Counted from the stretch's first letter, positions 1 through 13,100 are shown. The stretch is 64,000 nucleotides of DNA from Narthecium ossifragum (GCA_963920575.1 OY986968.1:28053904-28117903); one strand, 5' to 3'. The notes: generated from the sequence alone by a model not told the origin. Numbers and translations are program-made.

Positions 1-2
1 GA

Positions 3-218
3 GAAATAGCTATTGCCCATGTTGGCAATCACTTCGTGCAAGTTTTCTTGCACCCTCATTATCCTGTACCACCTATCCCAGTGTGGTGGTGGCAACATTC
101 ATCATCCGAAGCTAAAGGATGGGCCGCTCGTTATATGACACGTACTCATTTGTGGTACGAAGTAACAGGTATTCCACCAAGTGCGCCGGGAGCCGAATTT
201 GGAGGCAATATTGATTAG
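3..218 (+). mobile_element. 3' end of a MULE-type transposase / OTU-domain protein (partial)
   Basis: An open frame runs from the window edge to a stop at 216-218 and encodes about 71 residues. It includes NHFVQVFLHPHYPVPPIP and a following WWWQHSSSEAKGWAARY stretch. A His followed by hydrophobic residues, then a proline-rich turn and a W..H..AK.W tail, resembles the C-terminal part of the OTU-like cysteine peptidase domain found in plant MULE (Mutator-like) transposon proteins; the NHF would be the catalytic-His region. The 5' part lies outside the window. Sequence right after the stop is AT-rich and non-coding. The family assignment is from memory of the motif; an unrelated OTU protein is possible. 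Confidence 0.5.
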
Positions 219-2000
219 AATCTGTATTTTTATATATTTTTGTGTATCTCTTTTTTATGTATTGTCACATGTATTCTTTCTTGATCATGACTAAATCAAT
301 ATCAGATTAGGAGACTTTTCACAAAACACAATGTATTTTTTAACTGTTAGTATTTTTTGTTATTTTCATATATATATATACACACACACACCTTTTATTT
401 TGATCCATATTTTTATATTTTTTTTAAATTTGTATAAATAATTACTCCCAAAATCTACAACTAAAAAATAAAAAAAGATAAAAATATGCAACACATGAAA
501 ATTTTAATATAATTCATCTAGGGAGCTGCTTATTATATATATCTAATTATCTACAACTAAAACTGATAAGAAAAAATAAATAAAAATGATAACAAAGAAT
601 AAAAAATAGATAAGAAAAAAACAAAACTAATGAAAAAAATCACAAAACTAATATAAGAAATAACATTGATAGTCAATGTATGTGGCTGAGCGGGCTGGGG
701 GGGGGCATAAGGGGAAAAAATCAAAAAAGAAAAAACCTGATGAGAGATAGGATGGGGGGGGGGGCAAAAGCCTTCTCATATGTATATAAGAGGGAGGGAG
801 AATAAAACTTATTAATCTAGCTGTTCAAATTCGTCCAAGTCTTAGTCCAATGACGGAAAACATGGGTTTTGCGTCTAACTAAAAGAACATTGCTCAGGAG
901 CGTGCTCGTATGGAATGCAAGTCTCTCGATAATCACGTGATAGGCGCGCATGGGAGAGAAACTAGTCCCCTATGTTATGGCCATGAACCTTTTATATTAG
1001 TCGGTGCATTTTATCAAACGGATCATATTTTGTCGTGACTTAGATATCTAATGAATACATGTGACAAAAGCCTCTTATTTAATTTAATTTGATTATAAGG
1101 GAGAGAAAGGGGTAGTGGTCCGGTGGTTATCCGTGCCAGGTACCACCTAGTATTAGAATAACCTATCGTTTGTTTCATGATATTATAGGTGGGATATGAT
1201 TAGTAATCCTATGGATCCCACTTTATTTTATGTTTGATGTAATTTTAGACATGTGATAAATAATCATATTGAGACTCTATATCACATGTAGATGGGATAA
1301 AATAATCCCATGAGGGAGGAGTGATATGTAATCCCATGAGATAAGATCTATTGGATTAAAAAATAAAAAAAAAACTTGAAATATTTGATTAAATATTATC
1401 CCACCTCATCCTATGTCTTATCAAACATGAGAGAAAGTTCAACCCCTCACTTCATATCACCGGAGAATGTATCCCAGAATACTATTTTTCGGGAGATTAT
1501 ATCAATCCATATCTCGTAACCTGAAACAAACGCATACAATTAAATATAGTTATTTCATCTAAAAAAAATTGAAATGACAATTACTCTTGATTGGTTAATA
1601 ATTAACTTTAGGCTGACCAATTACACAATAACAAGGTGATTCAATAAAGATAATTATAAGAGAATATTTATGAAATATTCTCCCATGGGATTAAAAGAAA
1701 TTTCTTTTCCGCCCGTATTTATAGGAGTAGGGGAATATTTGGGAAAAAAACTAACAGAGATTTATTCCAACAATATCAGGTATAAATAGCTATCACTCTC
1801 ATCAGTTTTACGTTGAATAAATCCGCTCTTTTCCAAGATATCCGCGAGGGACCATTGATTTCCCCGGCCGATTACCGGTGGAAAGGTCGAGGTCAAAGCC
1901 GGCCGGCTGCGCAGCTTATCTAGTCCTCTCTCTCTCCCTCTCCCTTATATGTATTTTTTGGAAGCTTCTTTGGGGCCAACGCGCTCCTCACCCGTATAAT
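219..2000. other. AT-rich intergenic repeat-like DNA, no gene seen
   Basis: This stretch has a (TA)n(CA)n microsatellite near 367-391, A-rich low-complexity sequence at 430-660 and poly-G runs near 699 and 753. Around 1113-1150 there is a GTGCCAGGTACCAC module that recurs elsewhere in the window. At 1165-1532 a segment is bounded by GTTTGTTTCA and its reverse complement TGAAACAAAC, which may be a decayed MITE, but I found no target-site duplication. No coding region is supported. Confidence 0.5.
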
Positions 2001-2222
2001 TTATCCTAGTTTATCCCCTATATTTGCCCCTCGTTGAGGTCCATTCGTCGAAATTTCAAACGCTTCCAGAGAGAGGGGAGAGAGTGGGGGGGAGAGAACC
2101 CTCCTTATATATCTCTCTGCCTCTTGTCCGCCCCCCACCTCTCTCCCCAACTGTCCCTTTTCCCCGGAAGCGGTTCGGGCTGGCACTTCTCGGCTGATCG
2201 GAGACCGGATTTGCGGGGGAGG

Positions 2223-2811
2223 GTGAGTTTTCCTGTCTAAGTATCGATCAAAATCGATTTTTGAACGGGAATGCGCGGATGAATGTTGGATGTGGGATTT
2301 TTCTCCGATTTTTATCGTTTAGATCTTGTTGGTTTTCATTGGAGCTCGGTTTATCTTCTGGGATGCGTTTGCGAGATGTTTTATACATACCTGCATCCTG
2401 GTATCTTGGTCCAGTGGATTAAGGGTTCTCTGATATCGCTTACTCGGACTTAAAAAAGCCCCCTTTTTTCATGGTTGTATTTTTGGGGTTCGTTTCAAAT
2501 TTTGGATTTTTGAGATCGATTCGTGCTTTGCATCCGGAATTTCTATCGACTTCTAGGTATTATTTTGCAAAGTTCGATCTTGCGAGATTGGGTGTAGTAA
2601 AATCAGTCTGCGTCCTCCTCGGATTCTAGCTTCTTTAGATGTTTGATTCTTTAAGCATCTCGAGTTTCGCTATATCCGCTCTCCCTTTGGTGTGTAGTTT
2701 CAACATGATTTTCCCGAAGTTGAGGTGTGGAAAAGATTTCAACTTTCTGTAGAAGTATATGTTAAAGGTTCTTCTTATTGATCTCCATTTTTTCTTCTCT
2801 TATTTCTGCAG
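2223..2811 (+). other. 5' UTR intron of the KCS gene
   Basis: A consensus donor (GG then GTGAGT at 2223) and an acceptor preceded by TTATTTCTGCAG (ending 2811) delimit a T-rich 589-bp intron just upstream of the KCS start codon. A TATATAT stretch at about 2106-2112 and CT-rich DNA precede the leader, but no core promoter can be fixed. The splice is inferred from signals only. Confidence 0.5.
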
Positions 2812-2998
2812 GGGTTCTTTGCTATCTGATTTATTTCAGATCCTTCTGGCCTTTGGTAACAGAAAGTTCGTCTTTTTACTGGATCGACCTTTTATAGGAG
2901 TTGAAGAACAAGCCTTCCGTTCGACTTTAATTCTATTTTCCAGAGCTTGGAAAAGGAACTTTTTCCATAAAACCAATTAGGTGTTCTTCATCCTCAAC

Positions 2999-4531
2999 AT
3001 GGATGAGCAAAGATCCAGTGCCCCATTGCTCCGAGAACCATCGACCCGCCTCCCCGACTTCAAGCAATCGATCAAACTCAAGTATGTAAAGCTTGGGTAT
3101 CACCACCTCATCACCCATGGCATGTTCCTGTTTCTCTCTCCTCTCCTAGGCGTCATTGCTGCCCAGATCTCCACCTTCTCCCTCAAAGACCTCCATGACC
3201 TCTGGGACCATCTTCGCTTCAATCTCATCTCTGTGATCCTCTGCTCGATGCTCCTTGTATTCCTCTCCACCCTTTACTTCCTTACCAGGCCCCGGCCGGT
3301 ATATCTCGTCAACTTCGCATGTTATAAGCCTGATGAAGCCCGGCAATGCACCCGTCAAATCTTCATGGAGAGGTCTGCATTGACAGGGAACTTCACCAAA
3401 GAAAATCTGGAATTCCAACGAAAAATCCTGGAGAGGTCTGGCCTTGGTGAGTCCACTTACCTCCCTGAAGCCGTCCTCAATGTCCCGCCGAATCCTTGCA
3501 TGGCTGAGGCCAGAAAGGAAGCGGAGATGGTGATGTTCGGTGCGCTCGATGAGCTATTTGCCAAGACTAAACTGAAGCCCAAAGACATTGGGATATTGGT
3601 CGTGAATTGCAGTTTGTTCAATCCAACTCCATCCCTTTCTGCCATGGTTGTGAACCATTACAAGCTCAGGGGAAACATCATTAGCTACAACCTCGGTGGA
3701 ATGGGCTGTAGCGCAGGCCTTTTATCCATTGATCTTGCCAAAGATCTCCTTCAAGTCCACCCTAATTCCTATGCTTTGGTTATAAGCATGGAGAACATTA
3801 CTTTGAACTGGTATTTTGGCAACAATCGGTCTATGCTCGTTTCGAATTGCTTGTTCCGAATGGGTGGTGCTGCAATCCTTCTATCTAACAAGAGATCTGA
3901 CCGGGGACGGTCCAAGTATCAATTGGTCCACACTGTGAGGACCCATAAAGGTGCCGACGACAAGTGCTTCAGCTGTGTGAAACAAGAAGAGGATGATGCT
4001 GGGAAGATTGGTGTTTCTCTATCAAAAGATCTGATGGCTGTTGCTGGAGATGCTCTAAAGACTAACATTACTACGTTGGGCCCTCTTGTCTTACCGATGT
4101 CGGAACAATTGCTCTTCTTTGCTACGTTGGTGGGTAGGAAAGTTCTCAAGATGAAGATAAAGCCATACATTCCTGATTTCAAACTGGCTTTCGAGCATTT
4201 CTGCATTCACGCTGGAGGCAGAGCAGTTCTGGATGAACTGGAGAAAAATTTGCAGCTCTCAGATTGGCACATGGAGCCTTCCAGGATGACTCTCTATCGA
4301 TTCGGTAACACTTCAAGCAGCTCTCTCTGGTACGAATTGGCCTATACCGAAGGGAAAGGAAGGATCAAGAAGAGCGATAGGATTTGGCAAATTGCATTCG
4401 GATCAGGGTTCAAATGCAACAGCGCAGTTTGGAAGGCTCTAAAGACCGTGGATCCAGCTAAGGAGAAAAGCCCATGGATGGATGAGATTGACAACTTTCC
4501 AGTAGCAGTTCCACGGGTAGCAACAATCTGA
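2999..4531 (+). CDS. KCS11: 3-ketoacyl-CoA synthase (KCS11-like)
   Basis: This is a single-exon 510-residue protein, close to the usual KCS length. It condenses malonyl-CoA with acyl-CoA in the ER fatty acid elongase that makes very-long-chain fatty acids for waxes, suberin and sphingolipids. Two membrane segments lie near residues 41-60 and 73-95. The catalytic triad is present: Cys237 in GMGCSAG, His404 in HFCIHAGG and Asn437 in FGNTSSSS. The ATG at 2999 ([11 protein letters not shown]) is taken as the start; the frame is open a little upstream but begins there only with GTG. Overall similarity is closest to the Arabidopsis KCS11 type as I remember it. The start lies in the second exon after a 5' UTR intron. 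A different, broken KCS fragment occurs at 25969-26330. Confidence 0.95.
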   Translation: MDEQRSSAPLLREPSTRLPDFKQSIKLKYVKLGYHHLITHGMFLFLSPLLGVIAAQISTFSLKDLHDLWDHLRFNLISVILCSMLLVFLSTLYFLTRPRPVYLVNFACYKPDEARQCTRQIFMERSALTGNFTKENLEFQRKILERSGLGESTYLPEAVLNVPPNPCMAEARKEAEMVMFGALDELFAKTKLKPKDIGILVVNCSLFNPTPSLSAMVVNHYKLRGNIISYNLGGMGCSAGLLSIDLAKDLLQVHPNSYALVISMENITLNWYFGNNRSMLVSNCLFRMGGAAILLSNKRSDRGRSKYQLVHTVRTHKGADDKCFSCVKQEEDDAGKIGVSLSKDLMAVAGDALKTNITTLGPLVLPMSEQLLFFATLVGRKVLKMKIKPYIPDFKLAFEHFCIHAGGRAVLDELEKNLQLSDWHMEPSRMTLYRFGNTSSSSLWYELAYTEGKGRIKKSDRIWQIAFGSGFKCNSAVWKALKTVDPAKEKSPWMDEIDNFPVAVPRVATI

Positions 4532-7500
4532 ATGTTTACCTAGCATCTTATATGGATTATTGCAGTCTGCTAGGTTGATCTTTATTCGGAATTGTAGGAA
4601 GGCAGCTGGTTTTCCTTCCTTTCTTTCTTTCCCCTTATTTTGGCTATCCTTTTGGGTGTAATGCAGTTATGCAGGCTTGGTTTCTACATGATGCTTAGTT
4701 TGGTAGGGAAGAATATGATTATTGGTTTGAAGAGATGGGATTGTATTGTCAGAGGTCAAAGGTGATTTGATTTGGCTATTGTTTTGCCTGTTGTATCCCG
4801 GCTCTACTAGCTTTTATGAATCTGAATTAGATCTCTTCTCATTTCTTTGGACTTCCAATCTGAAATTTACTCATAGACTGGCATGCATTCCTCTGATGGT
4901 TTCGAAGGCACTTTTCTCTATCTAAGCTACATCCCAACTGAAATCAAGTTTTTCTCATATAAGAATTCATTTTTTTTCTGGTAGATTGGCAGCATTGATA
5001 GATTGGCAGTATTCATTTACTCTGGTTCATAGATCATTTGCAGCCAGCCAAGCCAACCAACTGAAAAGTTCATGTTATTGGCATTTGCTCTGATATGGAG
5101 CTGTGCAACCTCTTTTTTCTTATCTTGTTTGGTTGGATAAATATACCAGACAAGCTGTCCAGTGCCCCCCTGTTGGATAGACAAATGCATGAGTGGTGTC
5201 CTCTCTTTTGGCTTCAGTGTCACAGCTAAGATATGCTGGCATGACATCTACAATCTCCTGAGAGGCTAGAGCATACCAATCCATGTGGCAGGGGGAGCAG
5301 GGACAGTCAAAACCTCATTGGAAAATCATTAGCACCAACCATAGTTGATAAGTATGGAGATTTATCCTCAAACATCAACAGTAATCATTATTATTTTATT
5401 TCTATTTCACTTATCACTGTCATTCTATTTTTTCCTATCCTTATTTCTTAACCCCTTTAACTCAGAATAAGCTAACCCTAAAACCCCTTAACCCTCATTA
5501 ATTTGAAATAAACTAGCCACACACCAAATACCCTTTGTTCTTAAAAAGGATTCACATCTATGGATATGTCTGGTTGCAAAAAAACTCAACAACAATGAAT
5601 CCATTTCTTTATAATTAGATTAAAGAATTAGTGACTGAAAGCTATCTCTTTCGTCTGAAAAGCCGAAAAAGGCGTGCCATTTTCAAACTACAAACGGCGA
5701 CCAAACACCACAGTGGATGACTCGTGTTAGACTAAGGTATCACATCGATCTATTTGAAAGTGGGTAGCCAGGAAACTCAAGCAAAGTTCGTCAGCAAGAT
5801 TGTCAGTACTTCAATCAGAAGGCAAGAAAATTCAATCGAGTTTTAGTGTTAGTTTTTTATTTATTTATTAGATAAATCCAAAGACCGAGAATCCTACAAA
5901 TAAAAAAGCAAGAAAACGGTTACATTCCAATAAGGAGAGAAACAAGCAAAACAAGAGCTCTTTTTGCCACACCATCCGTGACATCATTCAAGCTCTTAGA
6001 AGTGTGAGAAAAAACTGAATGCCTGAAATGGATCGTTTCCCATCAAATTGATTTGAGAGTGCTCTCAAATTCTCTCGGCCAAGAGTGTTTCCCGATGGAT
6101 TCATGCATAATTAAAATAATTCATGATGGCAGTTGTTAGCTGTAAGTTCTAATAAATCTTTATGTCTCTTTGAATACAAAGTCAACTGAAAAGTTGGTCA
6201 TTAATTTGGAGTCGATACATGCATGAAATCATTGTCTCTCAACTTCAGAGGTGAAGTAAGTTGCAGTCTCCAAAACTTGATCAAGTCTGTAGATGAAAGC
6301 CGACTAATTGCAATGCATCTCAGGAATTCATCACTATCAACTCACTGGCATGAGAACTAGTCTTTGAGCGGAATGCTTCTTGCTGAAGCTCCAAGACCAA
6401 CTGGTTTCTTTATTGCAAGAAAGATCAAACTTCACATCAATGAACTAGTCTTTCAAGTCCTGTATTTTTCATTATTGTTTCAAATAACCATGTTTTTTTT
6501 AGCTTTGATCTCCAACCGAGGTTATCAACCAACCACAGTTGAACCATTGTGATACCAACTCACCCTCTAGAGGAATCTGCTACTGCTGATGTAGGCTCTC
6601 CGGCAAGAGGCTCCAATAGTGGATGGGACAGGATAAAGAGAAACGAGAAGGGAGAAAGCGGAAAGGAGAGGAGGATAATAGTCGGTGTGATTTGCTCAAT
6701 GGCATATTTGTAAATATAGAGGACACGAACAAGGAAGGGACTATACTGCAATATTTCTGATAAGCTAACAGAAGATGAAGCTAACAGCAAATAATCCGAG
6801 ATAGATATTTGGCTCAAAAAAGATGGTAAATTGGTAATGCAACCTAATCTAACAGCAATAAAGAGACACTAAACCTGGAAGACCAGTTGGCAGGCAAAGA
6901 AATCCTCCTTTAAAATCATGGTCATATCAAAAGAAAGCCAGCCTTGCAGGTTCCCCCAATTTTGGGAAGCACTTCTCAAGCCATTTACTTTGAGCCAATA
7001 TTTGCAGATGCTAACAAGAGCTAATGATTCACAAATGTGGATGTGGATCTGTAGTACAGCTAGACCAGCCTGGACAAGACTAGTAGAGTCCATCTGAGAA
7101 TCTTGGAAAGAAGAAGGAAAAAAAATCACTTCACACCAAGTATTAGTGCATTACCCACCAGATCAACAAAGATCTTCAATACAACAACACAATATTTAAT
7201 TTTGTGTTGCTAAGCATAGATCTTGAATGGTCACAATAATTTTGAGCTAAGAAATTGAGACCACACTACAACACCCAAGTCAAAACATTGTCCAAAATCT
7301 TATACAGACATCTCATTCATATAGATCGGTCCATATCTATGTAGCTAGTAGTATATAAAAGCGCATATCGGGACCATCAACTAATCCCGCAATGCAGCAA
7401 AGAGGGCCAAATCAAGGGAAAATTCATCCAGACATAGGAGTCCAAAAAAAAAAACTTGCTACTCTATAGAATGTCTCCCAAGAACAGAGGTATTGAAAGC

Positions 7501-7591
7501 AGAGCTGCCTGGGTCCTCTGTTCTGAATTTCTACAGCGCAGCACAACAGAGGGGCATGTGAGAAGTGAAAGGTGAGCTTGTGGTGATTATG
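4532..7591. other. KCS 3' UTR and intergenic region
   Basis: About 3 kb without a supportable gene. The first 300 bp or so is the likely KCS 3' UTR (T-rich, polyadenylation-like AT runs). Around 5450-5550 there is TTAACCCC/AACCCTCATT-rich sequence that resembles the termini of the Tourist-like element at 20389-21459, possibly a decayed relative. The last few hundred bases are the H2A.Z 3' UTR (that gene reads on the minus strand). Short open frames here have no recognisable domains. Confidence 0.45.
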
Positions 7592-9687
7592 TTACTCCTT
7601 AGAGGACTTGTTGATGAGTGATTTGTGGATGTGGGGGATGACTCCTCCTCCAGCAATTGTTCCCTTGATGAGGGTATCCAGCTCTTCATCTCCACGTATG
7701 GCAAGCTGCAGGTGTCTAGGAGTAATACGTTTCACCTTCAGATCCTTGCTTGCATTGCCAGCTAGCTCCAACACTTCAGCAGTAAGATATTCCAGTATTG
7801 CAGCAGTGTACACAGCAGCTGTTGCCCCCACTCTCCCATGTGCTGCAATTCGTGACTTCAGCAGACGGTGGACACGGCCAACAGGAAACTGCAATGAAGC
7901 AGAGCAAAAATATTTTAACACTGTTATAGCAAGTGTCAACAGTAAAAAAAAAAAACAAGTGCCAACAGTCATGCAATCCATGGGATTTGATGTTTAAACC
8001 CAGTTACCCTACAATAGCACTAACACCAAACTCATCTCGTTGGAAAAATTTAATATTCCTGGCATTGTTCTAAACATCGATTGCAATCCTTTCGTTGATT
8101 ATGAGCAGTATCTTTCACATTCAGAAGCAAGCATCATTTCCGTGTCTTCCTCCCAGATTTATGCTTGAACTTCCCTTTGTTTAGAAACAAAAGCATTTCC
8201 CAGATATCAAGGGTAAAAGAAGGTTACGTAAGTGACATTGAAATAGGTGGCCCGCAATGAAAAGAATGCTCAGCTAGGCCTCCAATGGCAATGCAATAGC
8301 CATCATACTTCTTACTAATTAGATCGGCTACTTGCTCATGGTTAGAAAGAATCAAGCGCATATCCCAAATTAAATCCCAAAGAACAAAGTTCAGGAAAGC
8401 ACAACAATTAGCCATAATGAAGAGATTAATGCACAAAAGACACCATGTTCAAATACTGATTCAAAGAGAAATTGGAATATATGTACATTGCACTGACATG
8501 CAAGAATGCCGAGGAATGCACTTTCTTTTAATTATAGAAATCACGAGTTTTAGCACTAAAGAACAGCCCAATAAACTTGATCATCTCAAATAAATGAATC
8601 TAGCTATTAAAGGCTGAACTCAGCGAGGTAAATCTGATAGAATTTAAGTAGCTTATGGCACTCAACATGCTTCAAAATATTCAAGTTCCTTCCAAGTATA
8701 ATTGGACAAAGAAAGGCCACATGTGCCTAATAGATCCCTAACCAGCTTTGCAAGATGTTTCTTGTCATACTATTGTAAGTGGTGGATATTACTCTTTACT
8801 CTTTAGTACTGTAGTCCTTAACACTTCTTCCTAGCTTTGCAAGGTATCAAACGAAGTTTTCTCAATCAGCTGTGCTAACATATGCAATGATACTTAATTA
8901 TTGCTTCCAACGTACTGAGATTTGAACAAGTGAACAAGCAACTTAAAAAAATGGAAACCCCTGATAAAGCTATCTGCGAAATGCTTTGTAAGCAACTCAA
9001 AATATAAACAGTGATTAATGTAGTAGGAGAACAAAAGCATTCCCCTGGAAGCTAGAACAGTAATTAGCTCCTAGACCAACACCACTCTACATGAACATAC
9101 ATCATATATCAAAAGAAATGATAAAACTAGGTAATCCTCTATTTACAAGTCCACTCAAAGCTCTTGGGTTGACCCTCTAAATGTCAAAAGAATTAGTAAA
9201 AAGCAGATCATGATGGGAAATCTACACAAAAGTTACAGCATATGGTAATTTACACCACTGTTTTGTAATCATAAGAACCAGGCACCTGCTCATTGTTTAA
9301 TCTCCTCACTGACTCCAGGATTTTAAATGCTTAATCTACCTGATTCGATCCAATAACCAGGTGTTGTCCCCAAGTGAACAGAAGTAGCGATCATGAAATT
9401 TCTAGAAACTCAAAACCAAGTGCTAATCTCAGCGATGATCATCTAAGAAGCAGATTCAACGGCGTCGAACCCCAAATAAGGGAGCTATCTCGGAATAAGC
9501 AAAGGATTCGAGAAATCACGCAAAACTCCACATGACTCCATGCATCCACCAAAGATGAGTATAGAACATTCACCTGGAGACCGGCTCGAGAGGAGCGGGA
9601 GACGGCCTTCTTCTTGTCCTTGTCCTTCACGCCGCTGAAGGCCGGGGACTTCCCCGATATGAGGCCCTTCGCGCCCTTCCCCGACAT
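7592..9687 (-). CDS. H2A.Z: Histone H2A variant H2A.Z
   Basis: Two coding exons, 9574-9687 and 7592-7888, flank a 1685-bp intron and join in frame to give 136 residues. The start is [15 protein letters not shown] and the Lys-rich tail ends SRSSRAGLQ. Exon 2 carries the histone fold ([29 protein letters not shown]) and the H2A.Z-specific C-terminal block [19 protein letters not shown] followed by HIHKSLINK, which separates it from canonical H2A. H2A.Z is deposited by SWR1 into nucleosomes near transcription start sites. The splice falls after Gln38 (CAG then GTGAAT; acceptor TTGCAG). The gene is divergent from RPT6, with 481 bp between start codons. Confidence 0.96.
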
Positions 9688-10168
9688 TTTCCAGACCAAA
9701 AGAAGAGAAGCGAAGAGAGGTTTCCCGCCACGAAGTCGATCGAGAAGCGAGCGGCGATGGGTGCCGCAAGAGAGGGACCGGGTGGCCTTGATAGCTGGAT
9801 GGGAGGAGATGAAGAGGGGGAGGGGGAGGGGGAGAGATCGATTTATAGGCCTCCAAAAGGGTACCAATTGCCCCCAAAAGTATCGAATTTTACGATCAAG
9901 AACCTCTTGCTATTATCTAGGCCATCCATTCGCTGGAGTCTTTTATCGGCACCCAATTGAATTCTTAAATCGTAGCCGTCTGATGATATATCTGCAAGCT
10001 AGCAGGCCGGTTTATTGGCCGCAAACTGCCAGGCCCATAAACCCAGTTGCCTTCACCGACTATACTTCGGAGCCGGGTTAGTAGTAGGCTAGTAGCAAGC
10101 GCTTGGATCCGCCTATAAACGGGCATCATCGGCTTGGCTTGGGAAAGGATCCACTTTAGACCTTAGAG
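9688..10168. promoter_or_regulatory. Compact bidirectional promoter between H2A.Z and RPT6
   Basis: The two start codons face away from each other across 481 bp, so both promoters and 5' UTRs lie here. On the minus strand TATAAAT sits at 9841-9847, about 155 nt upstream of the H2A.Z ATG. On the plus strand TATAAA sits at 10114-10119, about 50 nt upstream of the RPT6 ATG. AGGCCCATAAACCC at 10031-10044 contains a site II-like GGCCCA core and a partial telo-box, motifs known from plant housekeeping promoters. The functional claims are inference from motif and spacing. Confidence 0.55.
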
Positions 10169-13100
10169 ATGGCTACGGTGGCGATCGAGAGGAAGCAACC
10201 GGCGGAGTCGGAGATGTGCCCGTCGCCGGTGACGGCTGCGGGGGGGAAGCCGCGGGGTGGCGGCGGGGAGGGGCTGAAGCAGTACTATCTCCAGCACATC
10301 CACGATCTCCAGCTTCAAGTCCGGCAGAAGACCCACAACCTGAACCGCCTCGAGGCCCAGCGCAATGATCTCAACTCTCGAGGTCCATCCTGCCGTAGCC
10401 CTAAACCCTAACGGTGGCTATGCCGCCTTTTCTCTTTTTCTATGCCGATCGGGAGATTTGATTCCTCTGGGAATCCCTAGCCCTCGTATAGACTTCTTTC
10501 TTGTTTTACGGTGTTCTTTATATCTGCTAATTTCTAGTCTAACACTAATTGCAACGCTTAATTAGGATTGCTAATTTGAATATTTTACCCTAATGTGATG
10601 TTTGTTCTTCTTCCATGGTAATCGTTTCTAGATCGTTGGGGAATCCCTTGCCCTAACTCTAATTGACCAATTTCTGTTTATCCACCTAGGATTTTCCGTG
10701 AATAGCTTATTCTCACCCTAACTCCTGCGCAATTTGCAGTGGAATGCTGCGTGTCTCTGTTAGTAAATGACTCCTGCTATATCGCTCTTGTGGTTATTGG
10801 AAGGAAATAACTATTTCTAATTTTAATTGTAGTCATATGTGGACTTTAGACCCTAAGAATATGGAATAGTGTGGTACTGATTTTTGTCGCCAATAATCAG
10901 AGTTTGAATTGAAGAAGGATCCAGTTTTGGGGGTTTGACTCGTGATTGATGGCAGGGATTTACTCTCAGATCTGACTTGGAGACCATGAGCCTTTGGGGG
11001 GTTTTTAAAGGAAGAGAGCTTAGCCCTGAATATTAGCTATTGGTTTGTGTGTGTAAAAGCCGTAAAAAGGAGTACGAAGTATCTTTAGTTTAGACCCTTC
11101 TCTCTATTGTAAGACTGGCCCTTCCTTTCTCTGAAAGGAATAGATGCGCAATTTTTTTACTTCAGTGGATCATGAAATGAAGAAGTGGTTGTAACCGTGA
11201 AATGGCTGAAGGCCAGAAGTAATTGTGTTTTCTTTAAATCGTGGGAATTATTCTGCATAAATTGTTTTCTAACAACATTTATATATGTGTTCATTTAGCT
11301 GCTTTCTAAAAGTTCGCTGGCAATAAAATCAATCATTACCCTTTTTTGGTATAGGTTCTCTTAGTCCTGTAATCACAGTCTATTATCTGCTTATGGATAA
11401 AGTTCTATTCTCAGAACAATGGGGGATATTGTTGCTAATTAGCTGCTTCAATTTTGGTTGCTGGGGGTTTTGTCATCAACATTTTGGTTTTTGACCAAAC
11501 TAGAAAGTTTGGTCACTTCTAGGCATTACTTATAAATGAATTCCATTGTTCAAGCATCTTTCACATAACTGATCAGCAATTTGTTCTGGGTATTGAATCT
11601 TTAGTGAGAATGCTTCGAGAGGAGCTGCAGTTACTTCAGGAGCCTGGTTCATATGTCGGTGAAGTGGTTAAAGTTATGGGGAAATCAAAGGTTCTAGTTA
11701 AGGTATGCTATTTACTTTACATGCTTTTACTTATTTTACTGAGCAGGATACGTTGCTTCCTCACTAATGGCCAATACTGGAGCTTGTATAGTGCTAACTA
11801 CGTATATTTTGAGTAAGGTTTATGTCTGTGTGCATGCTTGGTTGGTGTGCTGGAAAAACAGTTTATGCCCATGCATGTGTGTGTTCACTGTGTGTGAGAA
11901 ATTCGTTCTTTAGGAAAGACTGCAAAAAGGTTGTATGTAGTGTACAATATGTTGAAGGACTATCATGTCAATGGAGTTTCCATTGGATTATTTGACCTTT
12001 GAGATAGTACAAACATTATGGTAGCATTGAGTCACTGAAAGTAGTATGGGCAAAAATGCAAGGTTGTAAATTACGGCGTATAGCTGTATGAGTTCCAGCA
12101 AATTTTCTTCCCTGTACTACATTGCTACCTTGGAGAGAGCATTTAAGCCCCTCCTTTGTGTCATGAACTAGGCTCACCTATCTGTATTCTTACCTTTTTC
12201 TTTAGATTTTTCTGTGCATTCCCCTGGTAAAGATTTTGTTTTATAGCAGGCAGTCTTCAGAATTTGATGAGTTTTGGTGGTTATGGATCTGAATTTGTCC
12301 ACTGAACCTGCATACATGTATAAGTCTGTTGTTTTAGAAGATAGAGATCTCATACTTAAATCATCTTTTGATGGTTATTGTCATTAGGATTTATGTTAGA
12401 TATTTCTTTCTTGCTATTAGGCAAATTGATATAGTAGTCCATTCTTTTCTTGATAATGTCTGTTTAACACTTCGCTATGTTTTTTCCAGGTTCACCCAGA
12501 AGGAAAATATGTTGTTGATGTAGACAAGAGCATTGACATAACAAAGATTACTCCATCTACCAGGGTCGCGCTGCGGAATGATAGTTATGTGCTTCACTTG
12601 GTTCTGCCCAGCAAAGTAGATCCTCTAGTCAACTTGATGAAAGTTGAGAAAGTTCCTGACTCTACTTATGACATGATTGGTGGTCTTGACCAACAAATCA
12701 AAGAAATAAAGGAGGTCAGTCAAGTAGTCCATGAGATTAGCATTCTGTATTCATGCGTCTTAAAGTTTATTTTTAACCTGTAAAAAGGGTGCTTACACAA
12801 TGTCTTCCTTTCAAATTTCAGGTTATTGAACTCCCTATAAAACATCCCGAGCTATTTGAAAGCCTTGGAATTGCCCAGCCAAAGGTATCTTTGATGAGAG
12901 CAATTATGATGTGGCCATTTATCAGATGTTTCTCTCATTTGTCGTGGGAACTGTATTTACTTGGCTTGGCGGTTATGTCATTTTCAGGGAGTCCTGCTGT
13001 ATGGCCCACCTGGTACAGGGAAAACTCTTTTAGCTAGAGCTGTGGCTCATCACACTGATTGCACCTTCATCCGGGTATCTGGTTCAGAGTTGGTCCAGAA

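Noticed and set aside
1165..1532. Possible MITE bounded by GTTTGTTTCA and TGAAACAAAC
   Set aside because: Only about 10 bp of termini match and flanking bases are not duplicated, so it is noted in the intergenic entry rather than called.
5440..5560. AACCCC/TTAACCC-rich stretch similar to the Tourist-like element ends
   Set aside because: Only one terminus-like side is visible and no target duplication was found.
7608..7997. 129-codon plus-strand frame opposite the H2A.Z exon
   Set aside because: Antisense shadow of a conserved histone exon.
9614..10081. 155-codon plus-strand frame between H2A.Z and RPT6
   Set aside because: Antisense to H2A.Z exon 1 and running into the shared promoter; composition is Arg/Pro-rich with no domain.
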